In this document: positions 7,608 through 17,229 of the stretch, piece by piece | Numbering within the stretch: the first letter of the stretch is position 1 | Layout: each line of letters starts with the position of its first letter | Translations under genes and position numbers: made by a program | From: Parabacteroides distasonis ATCC 8503 | Lineage (GTDB): Bacteria; Bacteroidota; Bacteroidia; Bacteroidales; Tannerellaceae | Direction of reading: 5' to 3' | NCBI RefSeq assembly: GCF_000012845.1 | Contig: NC_009615.1 | Span: 1,325,501-1,389,500, forward strand | Length of the DNA stretch: 64,000 nt | The notes under the pieces: model-generated | Seen by the model: only the letters and a program-made list of their open reading frames with translations | Database searches by the model: none | Told to the model about the DNA's origin: nothing

Positions 7608-10600
7608 TTATTTCAATTCCTTGATACGAATATTGCGGAATTTGACAGGGGAACCATGCCCTAAGAAACCTATATGACCTTTTTTGTTAAACAAACCCGG
7701 ATGCTCCTTTCCATCAGGCGTACCATTCTTCACGGCATCCCGAATATTTCCATCCAAGATTACTACTCCATTCACCGTCACACGGATATGATCGCCATCC
7801 GCCATGATCTCTTCCGTATTCCATTCTCCAACCGGCTTGAACGCTTTCGGATGATCCTCACGGGCGGGAATGATACCGTATACGGAACCGTGATGTTGCA
7901 GCGGAGTGATGTTTCCTTGGTAAATAGGATGTTCACAATCCAAGACCTGCACTTCCATACCTACATATGCTGCATCTCCTTCCATCGGCGTACGAATACC
8001 GACACCGTTATTAGCTCCCGGGGTTAACTGGAAGTCAAAACGATAGATAAAGTTTCCGTATTCCTTCTTGGTGTACAGATTACCACCGAAACTACTGCTT
8101 GGGACCATAGAGATACAGCCATCTTCCAAGATATAATCAACCGTGTTTCCAGTCCACTCATGCATATTCGTTCCGTCAAACAAAACCTTGAAGCCCTCTT
8201 TTTCCTCTTCCGGCGATAATTTGAACGGTTCTTGTTTTTCCAATTCCTTTACGTAGATATTACGGTAATAGACCTTGCTGCCATGAGCTTGCATCTCGAT
8301 TTGCTCTACCGGGAAAATCGGAAGCTTGCGATCCCAATAGTTTTCCAGAATCACGTTATCTACCACTTTTTCTCCGTTCAAGACAACCGTCACACGGTCA
8401 CCAACCATCTTAATATAGAAGGAATTCCATTCACCCAATTTATTGTCGGTCACTTTCGAAGGCTTGCTCTCGTTTACCTGATTGTTGTACAAGCCACCGG
8501 AACCTACTTGCGCACCAACATTTACCCGAGAAGTATCCCAGATCTGGACTTGAGGAGTACCACGCAGATAAATACCGGCATCAGCCTCAGGGCCTTTCGG
8601 ATCCAACATCCAATCCACATACATCTCGAAATCACCATATTGCTTTTCCGTACATAGGTTATCGTACCCAGTACCGTCAAATACTAACAGGCCGTTCTCT
8701 ACTTTCCAGTCACGACGCATATTCTCATCTGCCTGCTCCTGCGCTTTCGCCAATTGAGCCGGTTTCATTTTCGCGCGGGCGATCGGATTCTCGACCAAAC
8801 CTTTCCAACCCGTTAAATCCTTACCATTAAAGATAGAGACAAATCCGACCTCGTCCGGCATCGCATCCAAATGTTGCTTCAAGGCATCGATATCATAACG
8901 AGCGTCTTCCCCGTCAAACATGGTCAAAACACGTTTCAAGATAGCCTTCACATTGTCACCCTTATATTCCGGATGGTTACGAGCGATATTCCAAACCGCA
9001 TAAACAGCCGCAGAACGAACAGCCGCATCGCTTGAATCCAAGAATTCCGACGCATACATCAATGCCAAGAAGGTATCCGCCCGTTGGATCTGACGTAAAA
9101 TAAGAGCCTTTTGCTCACTCGTCCGGGCAATCTCCATGACTTTCCGCAAGCTCAACAAACGATTCTCTCTCGTAAATGCCGGATTAGATACCAACTGCAC
9201 ATAACGCTTTAACGCCCTGTCGAATACTTGATCGGAAGCGGCTGATTGGCAAACCTTAAATAGTTCGTCGGCAGCCTCAATACCCTTCCAAGCCAACAAA
9301 GCGTCAAGAGCCGCATCCTTGGCCGCTCCATTTCCTTTATTCAATCCTTCCACGATCGTAGCCAAAGCCTCTTTCTCGCCAGTCGCTGATAAGACCTTAT
9401 AATAAAGATATCTCTTGCTGTCCCCCGCTTGTATCATACGACGATTCACGTTAGATACTTGAGTTGCCGCCGGTTGTTTAGAGATGGCGGCAATGATCGC
9501 ATCTTGAAGCGGAGCGACAGCTGAAGCCTCCGCAGTCTCCAACATTCCGCACAATAAAGTGAAATCTTTCTCGGATACTACATCTTTCAATGCGGTATAA
9601 GCGGCTTTCTTCACCTCTGAGGAGCCGGATTTAATCTGATCCAGTACCGTATTTAGATTCGCATCGGCCATACGTATCGCCAACAGCTCCAAACCAGCGA
9701 TTTTTCCGGCATCGGAAGCGGACGGGATCACTTTAGCGACTGCTTGATCAATATCGCCGTTAAATGCCATCAAAGCATCTTGACCCAATAAAATCACTTG
9801 CTTGTCATTGCTCTTCAACAAATCAGCCAGCACAGGAATGACACTCTTATCACCGATTTTAACCAAGGCCCAAACAGCGGCCTGTTGCACATAGAAATCC
9901 TTATCTTTCAATTGATCCAAAAGAACTTGTCTCGCTGGTAGATCAAAACGAAGTTCCAGATTCTTGATCACGTCATGTTTAGACGGGCATTTGCTTTCAC
10001 GGCCTATCCAGTTCAAGATATCTACCTTGACTTCCGGCTTCGCCTTTAACATGTGTTTCATGACCTCGATATAAACATTTTGATCAGCGAAACCCGAAGC
10101 GAAGTTCAAAGCCGCATTACGGTATCCTTTATCCGTATCTTTCAAAGCCGATAATAAATTCTTCGTAGCGGCTTCCGGCTTAGCGGCCAATAGAATCTGA
10201 AGAGCGGCCTCACGGGTCTGTGTCATGCCCGCTTTCGTAGACTTCTTCAATAAATCATTCGCCGCTTTCTCCGCGTCTTTGGTATCGCCTTGCTCAAGGA
10301 CACGTTTAATCAAAGCGATATACGCCTCATTCGCCCCGGTCTTTTCCATTTTATAACCGGCTTTCTCGGCAGCGGCGGCTAAATCACTCAGAGAAGCTTT
10401 AGAACCTACACGGCTCAACGCATAAAGAACCTCTTTCTGCATATTCTCATCGCTGGAACCAAGCATCACTTTCAATACATTTTCCGCATCAGCGATTTGC
10501 ACGTCAGCGATCGCACGGATAATATCCTTTTGCGTCTTCGGAGTACCGGAACGACGCATCAAGGAAGCCACCAAAACCTTCTTAGCGTTATCGGTACGGA

Positions 10601-11075
10601 TAGCGGATAACGCACGGGCAGCAGGACCGCTTAGGCTCTCATCGTTCAAATAGCTAGCCAGCGTATCCACACACTCATCTTTTCCCAGTAATTGAAGCTG
10701 CCGGATAATAAAAGCCTTTGTCTCCCGGTCGCTCACCTTATCTAAGGCTTTCAAATATGCGTTGGCTGTTGCTAGACGGGCATTTTCCTCACCTTTCGCC
10801 ATCACGTAGTGAGTCAATCCGCTTAACGCATAATCCACGTTCGAGTTACTGCCTTTTCCCGGAGCGTTAATCTTGTTAATCAACATCAAGACCCCTTCCT
10901 CGCCAGTGGAGCTTAAGTCATTAATTAATTTGTTATATTCAGCTTGTTGCTCCGCCGGCATCTGTGCCAGTACATCGGCAACGATCGTCTTCGATGTACG
11001 ATTAGCCGGGCTTTGAGCCATTAACATACTACCGCACAACAATAAGCTGGCAATTGATATATATACTTTTTTCAT
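7608..11075 (-). CDS. Secreted HEAT-repeat protein with two DUF1080 (3-keto-glycoside hydrolase) domains
   Basis: 1155 residues. A signal peptide (MKKVYISIASLLLCGSMLMAQ) is followed by about 700 residues of HEAT/armadillo-like helical repeats (recurring patterns such as DKDFYVQQAAVWALVKIGD and SDAAVRSAAVYAVWNIA). Two DUF1080 domains end the protein, at about 743-945 (starting GFVSIFNGKDLTGW) and 960-1155 (starting GFKVLFDGTNMHEW). DUF1080 is a beta-jelly-roll family (LamG-like) that includes 3-keto-disaccharide or 3-keto-glycoside hydrolases. The gene is 12 nt downstream of a Gfo/Idh/MocA oxidoreductase, which fits the oxidise-then-cleave scheme known for other Bacteroides loci. Most DUF1080 proteins have one catalytic domain and no HEAT array, so the tandem arrangement is notable. 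It is the last gene of its operon. Confidence 0.88.
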   Translation of the reverse strand: MKKVYISIASLLLCGSMLMAQSPANRTSKTIVADVLAQMPAEQQAEYNKLINDLSSTGEEGVLMLINKINAPGKGSNSNVDYALSGLTHYVMAKGEENARLATANAYLKALDKVSDRETKAFIIRQLQLLGKDECVDTLASYLNDESLSGPAARALSAIRTDNAKKVLVASLMRRSGTPKTQKDIIRAIADVQIADAENVLKVMLGSSDENMQKEVLYALSRVGSKASLSDLAAAAEKAGYKMEKTGANEAYIALIKRVLEQGDTKDAEKAANDLLKKSTKAGMTQTREAALQILLAAKPEAATKNLLSALKDTDKGYRNAALNFASGFADQNVYIEVMKHMLKAKPEVKVDILNWIGRESKCPSKHDVIKNLELRFDLPARQVLLDQLKDKDFYVQQAAVWALVKIGDKSVIPVLADLLKSNDKQVILLGQDALMAFNGDIDQAVAKVIPSASDAGKIAGLELLAIRMADANLNTVLDQIKSGSSEVKKAAYTALKDVVSEKDFTLLCGMLETAEASAVAPLQDAIIAAISKQPAATQVSNVNRRMIQAGDSKRYLYYKVLSATGEKEALATIVEGLNKGNGAAKDAALDALLAWKGIEAADELFKVCQSAASDQVFDRALKRYVQLVSNPAFTRENRLLSLRKVMEIARTSEQKALILRQIQRADTFLALMYASEFLDSSDAAVRSAAVYAVWNIARNHPEYKGDNVKAILKRVLTMFDGEDARYDIDALKQHLDAMPDEVGFVSIFNGKDLTGWKGLVENPIARAKMKPAQLAKAQEQADENMRRDWKVENGLLVFDGTGYDNLCTEKQYGDFEMYVDWMLDPKGPEADAGIYLRGTPQVQIWDTSRVNVGAQVGSGGLYNNQVNESKPSKVTDNKLGEWNSFYIKMVGDRVTVVLNGEKVVDNVILENYWDRKLPIFPVEQIEMQAHGSKVYYRNIYVKELEKQEPFKLSPEEEKEGFKVLFDGTNMHEWTGNTVDYILEDGCISMVPSSSFGGNLYTKKEYGNFIYRFDFQLTPGANNGVGIRTPMEGDAAYVGMEVQVLDCEHPIYQGNITPLQHHGSVYGIIPAREDHPKAFKPVGEWNTEEIMADGDHIRVTVNGVVILDGNIRDAVKNGTPDGKEHPGLFNKKGHIGFLGHGSPVKFRNIRIKELK

Positions 11076-11087
11076 ATGTGTATGTAT

Positions 11088-12344
11088 TTAAATGTTCCAA
11101 GGCGCTCTCATCGGCTGATCCAACAAACGATTAGCGGCCTCATCATTAATAAATTCCAGTTTTACGGGATCAAAGTGAAGCGTACGATTCAAACGAAGGG
11201 CTACGGCACCCATATTCACGATCGTAGCGGAACGGAAGCCATTACGCTCATTCAAGGCAAAAGGCTGACGAGTCTTTACGCACTCGATAAAGTCGGTAAC
11301 CTGTGGCTCAGGTTCGGGATAATCGGATAACTTTTTCTCCCAATCCGGGATATCACATACGAAATTCTTATAAACATTCCCGTTCGGTCCGGAAATATAA
11401 GGTGTGTTCGGATCCCCGTAATCACCTCCCCAAAGTACGATCTGGCAACCATCCTCATAGGTATACGTAATCGAGCGCCAAGTACCCACGGCGTCCGGAT
11501 GTTGTTGCGGAGCATCCACCTCTACCTTAACCGGGCTGGTATTATCTTTTCCTAGAAAATATTGTACAGGGTCAATATAATGCTGTCCCATATCCCCTAA
11601 ACCACCGCCGTCATAATCCCAGTATCCACGGAATGTCTGATGCACACGATGCGGGTTATAAGGTTTGTAAGGAGCCGGACCCAACCAGAAATCATAATCC
11701 AGCTCACTAGGCACCGATTGTGGTTCCAGATATTCTTTACCAACCCAATAGAACTTCCAGTCGAAACCGGTATGCTTGCTGATCGTTACCTTTAGCGGCC
11801 AGCCCAACATACCACTTTGAACCAGTTTCTTCAAAGGTTTCACTGGAGTGCCCAGTCCATAGAACGGGTCAGCGAAACGGAACCAAGTGTTCAAGCGGAA
11901 CATACGTCCGTATTGCTTCATCGCTTCCATTACCCGTTTACCCTCCCCGATCGTACGGGTCATAGGCTTCTCACACCAAATATCTTTTCCTGCTTTAGCG
12001 GCCTCGACAGACATGATACCATGCCAGTGAGGAGGCGTAGCTATATGAACGATATCTACATTGGGATCTAGAATCAAATCACGAAAATCATGGTATGCGG
12101 CAATCTTATCCTTTACCAACTGTTTACCTAGCTCCAGATGATTCTTATCGACGTCACACACAGCGACAAGACGAGTCCCGGCATAGTCCACATGTCCACG
12201 GCCCATACCACCTGTACCGATAATTCCTTTTGTTAATTGATCACTTGGAGCGATGAATCCATTACCCAACACGTGGCGCGGTACAATCGTAAATGCCGCG
12301 ATTCCTCCAAGAGTCTTCAGGAAGTCTCTTCTGTTTGTCTTCAT
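11088..12344 (-). CDS. Tat-exported Gfo/Idh/MocA-family sugar oxidoreductase
   Basis: 418 residues. A twin-arginine signal (NRRDFLKTLGGIAAFTIVP) points to export in folded form with its bound nicotinamide cofactor. The Rossmann fold begins GIIGTGGMGRGHV (GxGxxG) and carries the family EKP motif in WCEKPMTRTIGEG. Members of this family oxidise or epimerise sugars; periplasmic Bacteroides homologues convert glycosides to 3-keto forms. The next gene supplies DUF1080 hydrolase domains 12 nt downstream, so the two probably act in sequence. A terminator-like hairpin lies between it and the upstream GH109-type gene, so it may have partly separate transcription. The sugar specificity is not readable. 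Confidence 0.88.
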   Translation of the reverse strand: MKTNRRDFLKTLGGIAAFTIVPRHVLGNGFIAPSDQLTKGIIGTGGMGRGHVDYAGTRLVAVCDVDKNHLELGKQLVKDKIAAYHDFRDLILDPNVDIVHIATPPHWHGIMSVEAAKAGKDIWCEKPMTRTIGEGKRVMEAMKQYGRMFRLNTWFRFADPFYGLGTPVKPLKKLVQSGMLGWPLKVTISKHTGFDWKFYWVGKEYLEPQSVPSELDYDFWLGPAPYKPYNPHRVHQTFRGYWDYDGGGLGDMGQHYIDPVQYFLGKDNTSPVKVEVDAPQQHPDAVGTWRSITYTYEDGCQIVLWGGDYGDPNTPYISGPNGNVYKNFVCDIPDWEKKLSDYPEPEPQVTDFIECVKTRQPFALNERNGFRSATIVNMGAVALRLNRTLHFDPVKLEFINDEAANRLLDQPMRAPWNI

Positions 12345-12430
12345 AGTACGAATTTAAAATTTAGATAGAATAGATTAACTTGAGTGACAAAAATAATCAT
12401 AATACTCGAAGAGACAAGAAAAATGTATAT

Positions 12431-12467
12431 AAAAAAGAAAAGGATGCCTTTAACAAAGACATCCTTC
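12431..12467 (-). terminator. Terminator-like hairpin after the GH109-type gene
   Basis: On the minus strand AAGGATG (12440-12446 as complement of one arm) pairs with CATCCTT (12460-12466), with an inner CTTT/AAAG extension, followed by TTTCTTTTTT. It lies 23 nt after the stop at 12490 and 87 nt before the next gene's ATG. Confidence 0.75.
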
Positions 12468-12489
12468 CCTAGTATTTTATGAAAATCTA

Positions 12490-13890
12490 TTACAAAGCGA
12501 ATTGCGGTTGACGGTGAATCCATTGCCCACGGGTGAAATCCGGGAAGTCTACCAAAGCACCGCCACGAGCGATTGACATCTCCGACAAGCCGGAGATAGC
12601 GCTCCAAGCGGCAGCGTCATAGCAGTCCATTGGAGCCGGTTTCTTATTACGGATAGCGTCGATCAAGTCGTACATCATGATATAGTCCATACCACCGTGT
12701 CCGGCCTCAGCAGCTTGAGACTCTAAGGAAGCCCACAATTTATGATCATATTTCTTGAACCATTCATCGGAATCATCCCAACGATGAGGCTTAGACTTTC
12801 CTTGTACATATACATGATCGCCATCATTCATCCATAAACCCTCAGTTCCCTGAACACGGAAACCTAATGAATAAGGGCGAGGAGAATTGGTATCATGGGT
12901 TACGATAATCGTTTGTCCATTAGAACACTTAATCATAGAAGTCACGATATCTCCCAAATTGAAGTTGACCTTCGCCAACGGATGATTCTCACCCCCATTA
13001 TCCACGATAAACTTATGCAATCCACGAGATTGAGTAGCCATAGCGGATAAAGAAAGGAAACGGTTACCACGATTGATATCCATACAATGAGCTATCGGTC
13101 CGATACCGTGAGTCGGATAGATATCGCCATTACGATGTACGGAATGGTTCGTACGCCATTGAGCCTCGGCGAAAGCCGTCGGACCCATACGAAGATCACC
13201 ACTACCCGGTACATAGTTGTAATGAGTTCCATCGTTGAATTTCACCTCACGCAAGTCATGCTCATAACCACAACCACCATGCAAGATCTCGCCGAACAAA
13301 CCTTGGCGGACCATATTCAACGCAGCCATACAGTCACGACGATAACATACGTTCTCCATGATATTCAAATGGCTTCCGGTTGCTTCCGAAACATTTACCA
13401 AATCCCAGCACTCCTCTAACGTGTTAGCCGCAGAAACCTCCACGCCTACATAAGGAACACCAGCCTTCATAGCGGCGACAGACATCGGTACGTGCCATTC
13501 CCAAGGACTTGCGATGATCACGCAATCAAACTCCTCGTTGTTCAACATATTCTCAAATTCACGTTCACCCCCTTTGTAAACTTTCGGAGCAGGGACATTA
13601 AATTTAGCGATATGTTTCAAGGTACTATCGATCGGGCCCTGTTGGATATCGCAAATCGCTACGATCTTATTACCGGGGATCGCCAATACATTATTAATAT
13701 GCTCATGGCATCTAGAACCCGTTCCGATGAAACCGAAACGTAATTTACCATCATCTTTACCGGCTGTTTTTTTCTTTTGGGGTTCAGCGGCAGTTGTTGT
13801 AGCTCCGGCGTTTCCAGCCATTGCCAAGCCTGCGGCACCAATACCAGCGGCAGATACTTTCTTAAGGAATGAACGACGAGTGTTTTCCAT
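12490..13890 (-). CDS. GH109-family NAD-dependent glycosidase (alpha-N-acetylgalactosaminidase type)
   Basis: 466 residues with a twin-arginine-type signal (TRRSFLKKVSAAGIGAAGLAMA). The body has the Gfo/Idh/MocA fold (FGFIGTGSRCHEH, CDIQQG). It shares the distinctive GH109 signatures I remember from the Elizabethkingia enzyme: ASPWEWH, EVSAANTLEECWDLV, ENVCYRRD, AQWRTNH, YPTHGIGP, MDINRGNR, RGLHKFIVDNGGE, GFRVQGTEGLW and AGHGGMDY. GH109 enzymes hydrolyse alpha-GalNAc linkages through transient NAD-dependent oxidation at C3. It sits between a sulfatase and an oxidoreductase/DUF1080 pair in a SusCD locus, which suggests mucin-type or other GalNAc-containing glycan as substrate. The family call is strong; the substrate is inferred. 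Confidence 0.88.
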   Translation of the reverse strand: MENTRRSFLKKVSAAGIGAAGLAMAGNAGATTTAAEPQKKKTAGKDDGKLRFGFIGTGSRCHEHINNVLAIPGNKIVAICDIQQGPIDSTLKHIAKFNVPAPKVYKGGEREFENMLNNEEFDCVIIASPWEWHVPMSVAAMKAGVPYVGVEVSAANTLEECWDLVNVSEATGSHLNIMENVCYRRDCMAALNMVRQGLFGEILHGGCGYEHDLREVKFNDGTHYNYVPGSGDLRMGPTAFAEAQWRTNHSVHRNGDIYPTHGIGPIAHCMDINRGNRFLSLSAMATQSRGLHKFIVDNGGENHPLAKVNFNLGDIVTSMIKCSNGQTIIVTHDTNSPRPYSLGFRVQGTEGLWMNDGDHVYVQGKSKPHRWDDSDEWFKKYDHKLWASLESQAAEAGHGGMDYIMMYDLIDAIRNKKPAPMDCYDAAAWSAISGLSEMSIARGGALVDFPDFTRGQWIHRQPQFAL

Positions 13891-13923
13891 ATATTTTATA
13901 AATTAGTTTGTGTTTTGAGGATA

Positions 13924-13954
13924 CAAAATTAAAAAAATATTTTTTCAATCAAAA
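13924..13954 (-). promoter_or_regulatory. Promoter of the GH109-type gene
   Basis: On the minus strand TTTTG (13950-13954) is followed after 18 nt by TAATTTTG (13924-13931), a match to the Bacteroidota promoter. It gives the enzymes downstream of the sulfatase a transcription start independent of SusC/SusD. Confidence 0.65.
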
Positions 13955-13990
13955 CGTTATTGAGTATTTTGAAAAATAAAGAGTCCAAGA

Positions 13991-15517
13991 CTAAAAGTTC
14001 GTTATCTTTCCGGTTTCCCTTTTTAGCCTCTCGAAGGTCATCATCATCTGTCGAAGTCTTTTAGGTTCTTTTTCCGCCAAATTAACTTGCTGACCGATGT
14101 CTTCCTTTACATTATATAATTGATAACAGTTACTATTTCCGGCAAAGGCAGCCTCCTCCGCGTCGCCATAGGTATCCGGATACGGCGGGATCATGACCCA
14201 ATCACCATCACGTAGCGCATAATTGAAATAACCTTCCAAGACAAGTTCCTTTCGCCCATTACCACCTTTTCCTAGGAAGACAGGCAAGGTGTTTTGGCTA
14301 TCTACCTTATCAGAATAGGTCTGTCCGATCAACGCCGACAGCGAGGCTAACAAATCCATCTGGCAAACCAAGGCATCCGACACAGCGCCCGGCTTAACTT
14401 CCGCAGGCCAACGAAGCATGAACGGGATACAGGTCCCACCATCATACAAGCTCGTCTTTCCTCCACGAAGCGGTCCGGCCATCTTATGATCCCCTACCAA
14501 TTCCACGGCTTGATCTTGATAACCGTCATCCAGAACCGGTCCGTTATCGCTAGTGAAAACAACTAACGTATTTTCCGTTAGCCCCAACTTATCCATTTCC
14601 TTCAAGAATTCGGTCACGCACCAATCCGCTTCCAAGATAACATCTCCACGAGGTCCCATCCCCGACTTACCCGCGAATCTCTCGTTCGGAACACGAGGTA
14701 CATGCGGTTGATGCAAGCCATAGTACAGGAAGAAAGGTTTATCCTTATTCTCTTTCATAAAACCTTTCGCCTTCTCAAGGAACAACTCTGCCATATCCTC
14801 ATCTTTCCATTGGGCGGTCTTGCCTCCTTTCTGGAAACCAATTCGAGGTACACCGTTTACGATAGCGCCGGCATGCCCGACACTCGGGAGCATTCTCAGT
14901 AATTCAGGATTATCCTTCCCAGTCGGTTCCCCGGGGAAATTCTCCTTATAACTGACATAGAGAGGATCGTTCGGATCGAGGTTTACACCTCTCCCATTCT
15001 CGATAAAGATACAGGGAACCCGGTCATTAGTAGCAGCTTGGATAAAAGAATAGTCGTAACCGATCTCTTTCGCTCCGGGATAAACCAGCTTGTTCCAGTC
15101 TACCACCCCGTCACCTAATCCTAGATGCCATTTGCCGACCGAGCCGGTGACATAGCCCGCTTGCTTCATCACCTTCGGCAAGGTAACCTGTTGAGTATTG
15201 ATAATCAGAGCCGCATTGCCGGGAAGTATTTTGGCATCCCTATTTGTCCAAGGATATAATCCGGTAAGCAAGGAATACCGGCTGGGGGTAGAAGTAGCCG
15301 CCGTACAATAACCTTGCGTAAAGCGTATGCCTTCATTTGCGATACGATCCATTCCCGGAGTCTGTATGCGATGAGCCCCGTAACAGCTTAGATCACCATA
15401 CCCGAGATCATCGGCCACGATGATCACCACGTTAGGTTGCCGGGGAGCTGATTGAACTATTAAAGTTGTTGGCAAGGAAAACCCTGCCAACACACTCATT
15501 ATACAATACTTATTCAT
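13991..15517 (-). CDS. Exported sulfatase, serine type (family S1)
   Basis: 508 residues with an N-terminal signal segment. The alkaline-phosphatase-fold sulfatase starts with NVVIIVADDLGYGDLSCYG, which provides metal-binding Asp36 and Asp37. The formylglycine motif is Ser76-Thr-Pro-Ser-Arg80 followed by YSLLTG, so maturation needs a radical-SAM anSME acting on serine; no such gene is in the window. Other conserved pieces are GKWHLG and TSDNGP. It removes sulfate esters from a carbohydrate. The gene follows susD by 6 nt, so it belongs to the same transcript and points to a sulfated glycan as the locus substrate. The exact linkage cannot be told. Confidence 0.92.
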   Translation of the reverse strand: MNKYCIMSVLAGFSLPTTLIVQSAPRQPNVVIIVADDLGYGDLSCYGAHRIQTPGMDRIANEGIRFTQGYCTAATSTPSRYSLLTGLYPWTNRDAKILPGNAALIINTQQVTLPKVMKQAGYVTGSVGKWHLGLGDGVVDWNKLVYPGAKEIGYDYSFIQAATNDRVPCIFIENGRGVNLDPNDPLYVSYKENFPGEPTGKDNPELLRMLPSVGHAGAIVNGVPRIGFQKGGKTAQWKDEDMAELFLEKAKGFMKENKDKPFFLYYGLHQPHVPRVPNERFAGKSGMGPRGDVILEADWCVTEFLKEMDKLGLTENTLVVFTSDNGPVLDDGYQDQAVELVGDHKMAGPLRGGKTSLYDGGTCIPFMLRWPAEVKPGAVSDALVCQMDLLASLSALIGQTYSDKVDSQNTLPVFLGKGGNGRKELVLEGYFNYALRDGDWVMIPPYPDTYGDAEEAAFAGNSNCYQLYNVKEDIGQQVNLAEKEPKRLRQMMMTFERLKRETGKITNF

Positions 15518-15523
15518 CGCTTA

Positions 15524-17215
15524 TTACGGATTCTGAGTTAATGTACCCGGATAAGCGTTAATCTCAGACTGCGGAATATACTGGATAGCCAACGGGCTGG
15601 TAGCAGGATATTCAGGCACGCCGTCATGGAATCCCGGGTAATGACGTTTCATCGTATCGCCTACACGATATACATCAAAACCACGGTCAGCCTCATAAGC
15701 TAATTCCAACTGACGTTCTTTCATGATAAGCTCATGAGCGTTTGTCGCATCCAAAGATTTATATCCGGCGTTAGGTAAGGAACGGGTACGAACGGTATTC
15801 AAATCGGCTAATGCTTTTGTATAGTTTCCTAATTTAGCGCTAGCCTCGGCGCGAATCAGGTATAACTCACCTAAGCGAGAGATAACCGGTGAATAAAGGT
15901 GGGGATAACCTTCTTGCTTAGAGCATTTATAACTATAGAATTTCGGATTACCTTGGCTTTCTAACATCAGGTAATCATAATCACCGACATAAGTTTTTCC
16001 CTTATAACTAATAGAATAACGTTTATTATCCACATCTACGGGAGTTAATGTGTACTCTTCATCATCCACGGTAGCGATTAACTTACCACCTACTTCCTTT
16101 GTCTCACCCTGACGATATACATAACCGGAAATCTTTCCGTCCGTATACAAGTTAGCGACGAAACGGAAAGCCGGAATTTGATCTCCCGCATCATTCTTCT
16201 TATATTGTGGATGGATAAAAGCCTCGCGGGCATCCGTATTTTTACCTGTCTCATGCAGCAAATCCATGTATTTAGCGCTAGCGTATACCTCACCCCAGCC
16301 TTGACCATCAATCTCCGCATACATACTACCTAACGGGCTACCCCAATCATCCCAATCCGAAGCAATGAATTTCACGGCAAAAATAGTCTCCGTTTGAGAA
16401 GCCGCATCCGGAGCAAGCTCATTATATGTCATAAACGTCGAACGACTCAATAAGGAGAATTGATTACTCTCGATTACCTCATTCGCATAATTATAAGATA
16501 ATTGAGCGTATTCCTTATTCGGATTCTCAAAAGTACCACTCATATACATATAAACCTTGGCCAACAAGGCTTGAGCCGCATACTTTGAGGCATAGGCGGG
16601 CGACTTAAAATCAGACATCAACTCTTCTGCCTTTTTCAAGTCAGACAGAACTTGCTCATACGTATCTTTCACGGAAGAACGATCCGGAAGATCCAGGTTA
16701 TCCATATCCTCAGGCATACCATTCACAATAGGTACACCCAGATTCTTCTCCGGTTCTTGATAATAAGGACGGCCAAACACACGACACAGATAAAAATACA
16801 TCATGCCACGCATATAATAGGCCTCACCCAACTTTTGGTTCAACTCTGGAGATTCATTCTCATTGATCATCTTCATTAAAGAACTTGTCTGCGAGATGAT
16901 ATTATAAGCACTGTTCCAAACCGTAGAAAGCCCACCATTATTAACGGTATGCTGATAAGTAAAGTAAGTACCGAATGGATTTGTGGTCGGCTTATCCTTG
17001 CAAACGTTATCCCCGGGGAACTCTCCACAATAGTGTAAATGCTCAGATGCAGTTTTCAATTTAGCGTAGCAACCGTTTAATAAGACATCAACCGCAGCAT
17101 CCTTATCTTCCATGATCTTGTCCTCCGTATACTTATCATAAGGCATACGTTCGATATCACAGCTTGTTATAAATGTGGCCGCTGCCGCAAGAGCCACTAT
17201 AGCTATTTTTTTCAT
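15524..17215 (-). CDS. SusD/RagB-family glycan-binding lipoprotein
   Basis: 563 residues. The lipoprotein signal ends in a lipobox ITSC (Cys19), followed by the typical SusD start DIERMPYDKYTEDK. TPR-like helices are visible (NQKLGEAYYMRGMMYFYLCRVFGRPYY). The C-terminal half has the family pattern LGELYLIRAEASAKLGNYTKALADLNTVR, then MKERQLELAYEADRGFDVYR. SusD caps the SusC pore on the cell surface and delivers glycan to it. It lies 14 nt downstream of the SusC gene, the standard arrangement. Confidence 0.96.
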   Translation of the reverse strand: MKKIAIVALAAAATFITSCDIERMPYDKYTEDKIMEDKDAAVDVLLNGCYAKLKTASEHLHYCGEFPGDNVCKDKPTTNPFGTYFTYQHTVNNGGLSTVWNSAYNIISQTSSLMKMINENESPELNQKLGEAYYMRGMMYFYLCRVFGRPYYQEPEKNLGVPIVNGMPEDMDNLDLPDRSSVKDTYEQVLSDLKKAEELMSDFKSPAYASKYAAQALLAKVYMYMSGTFENPNKEYAQLSYNYANEVIESNQFSLLSRSTFMTYNELAPDAASQTETIFAVKFIASDWDDWGSPLGSMYAEIDGQGWGEVYASAKYMDLLHETGKNTDAREAFIHPQYKKNDAGDQIPAFRFVANLYTDGKISGYVYRQGETKEVGGKLIATVDDEEYTLTPVDVDNKRYSISYKGKTYVGDYDYLMLESQGNPKFYSYKCSKQEGYPHLYSPVISRLGELYLIRAEASAKLGNYTKALADLNTVRTRSLPNAGYKSLDATNAHELIMKERQLELAYEADRGFDVYRVGDTMKRHYPGFHDGVPEYPATSPLAIQYIPQSEINAYPGTLTQNP

Positions 17216-17229
17216 TCTTATTCCTTTAA

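Noticed and set aside
12341..12607. 88-residue minus-strand open frame between the GH109-type and oxidoreductase genes
   Set aside because: It runs across the GH109-type stop codon and a terminator hairpin; a shadow frame.
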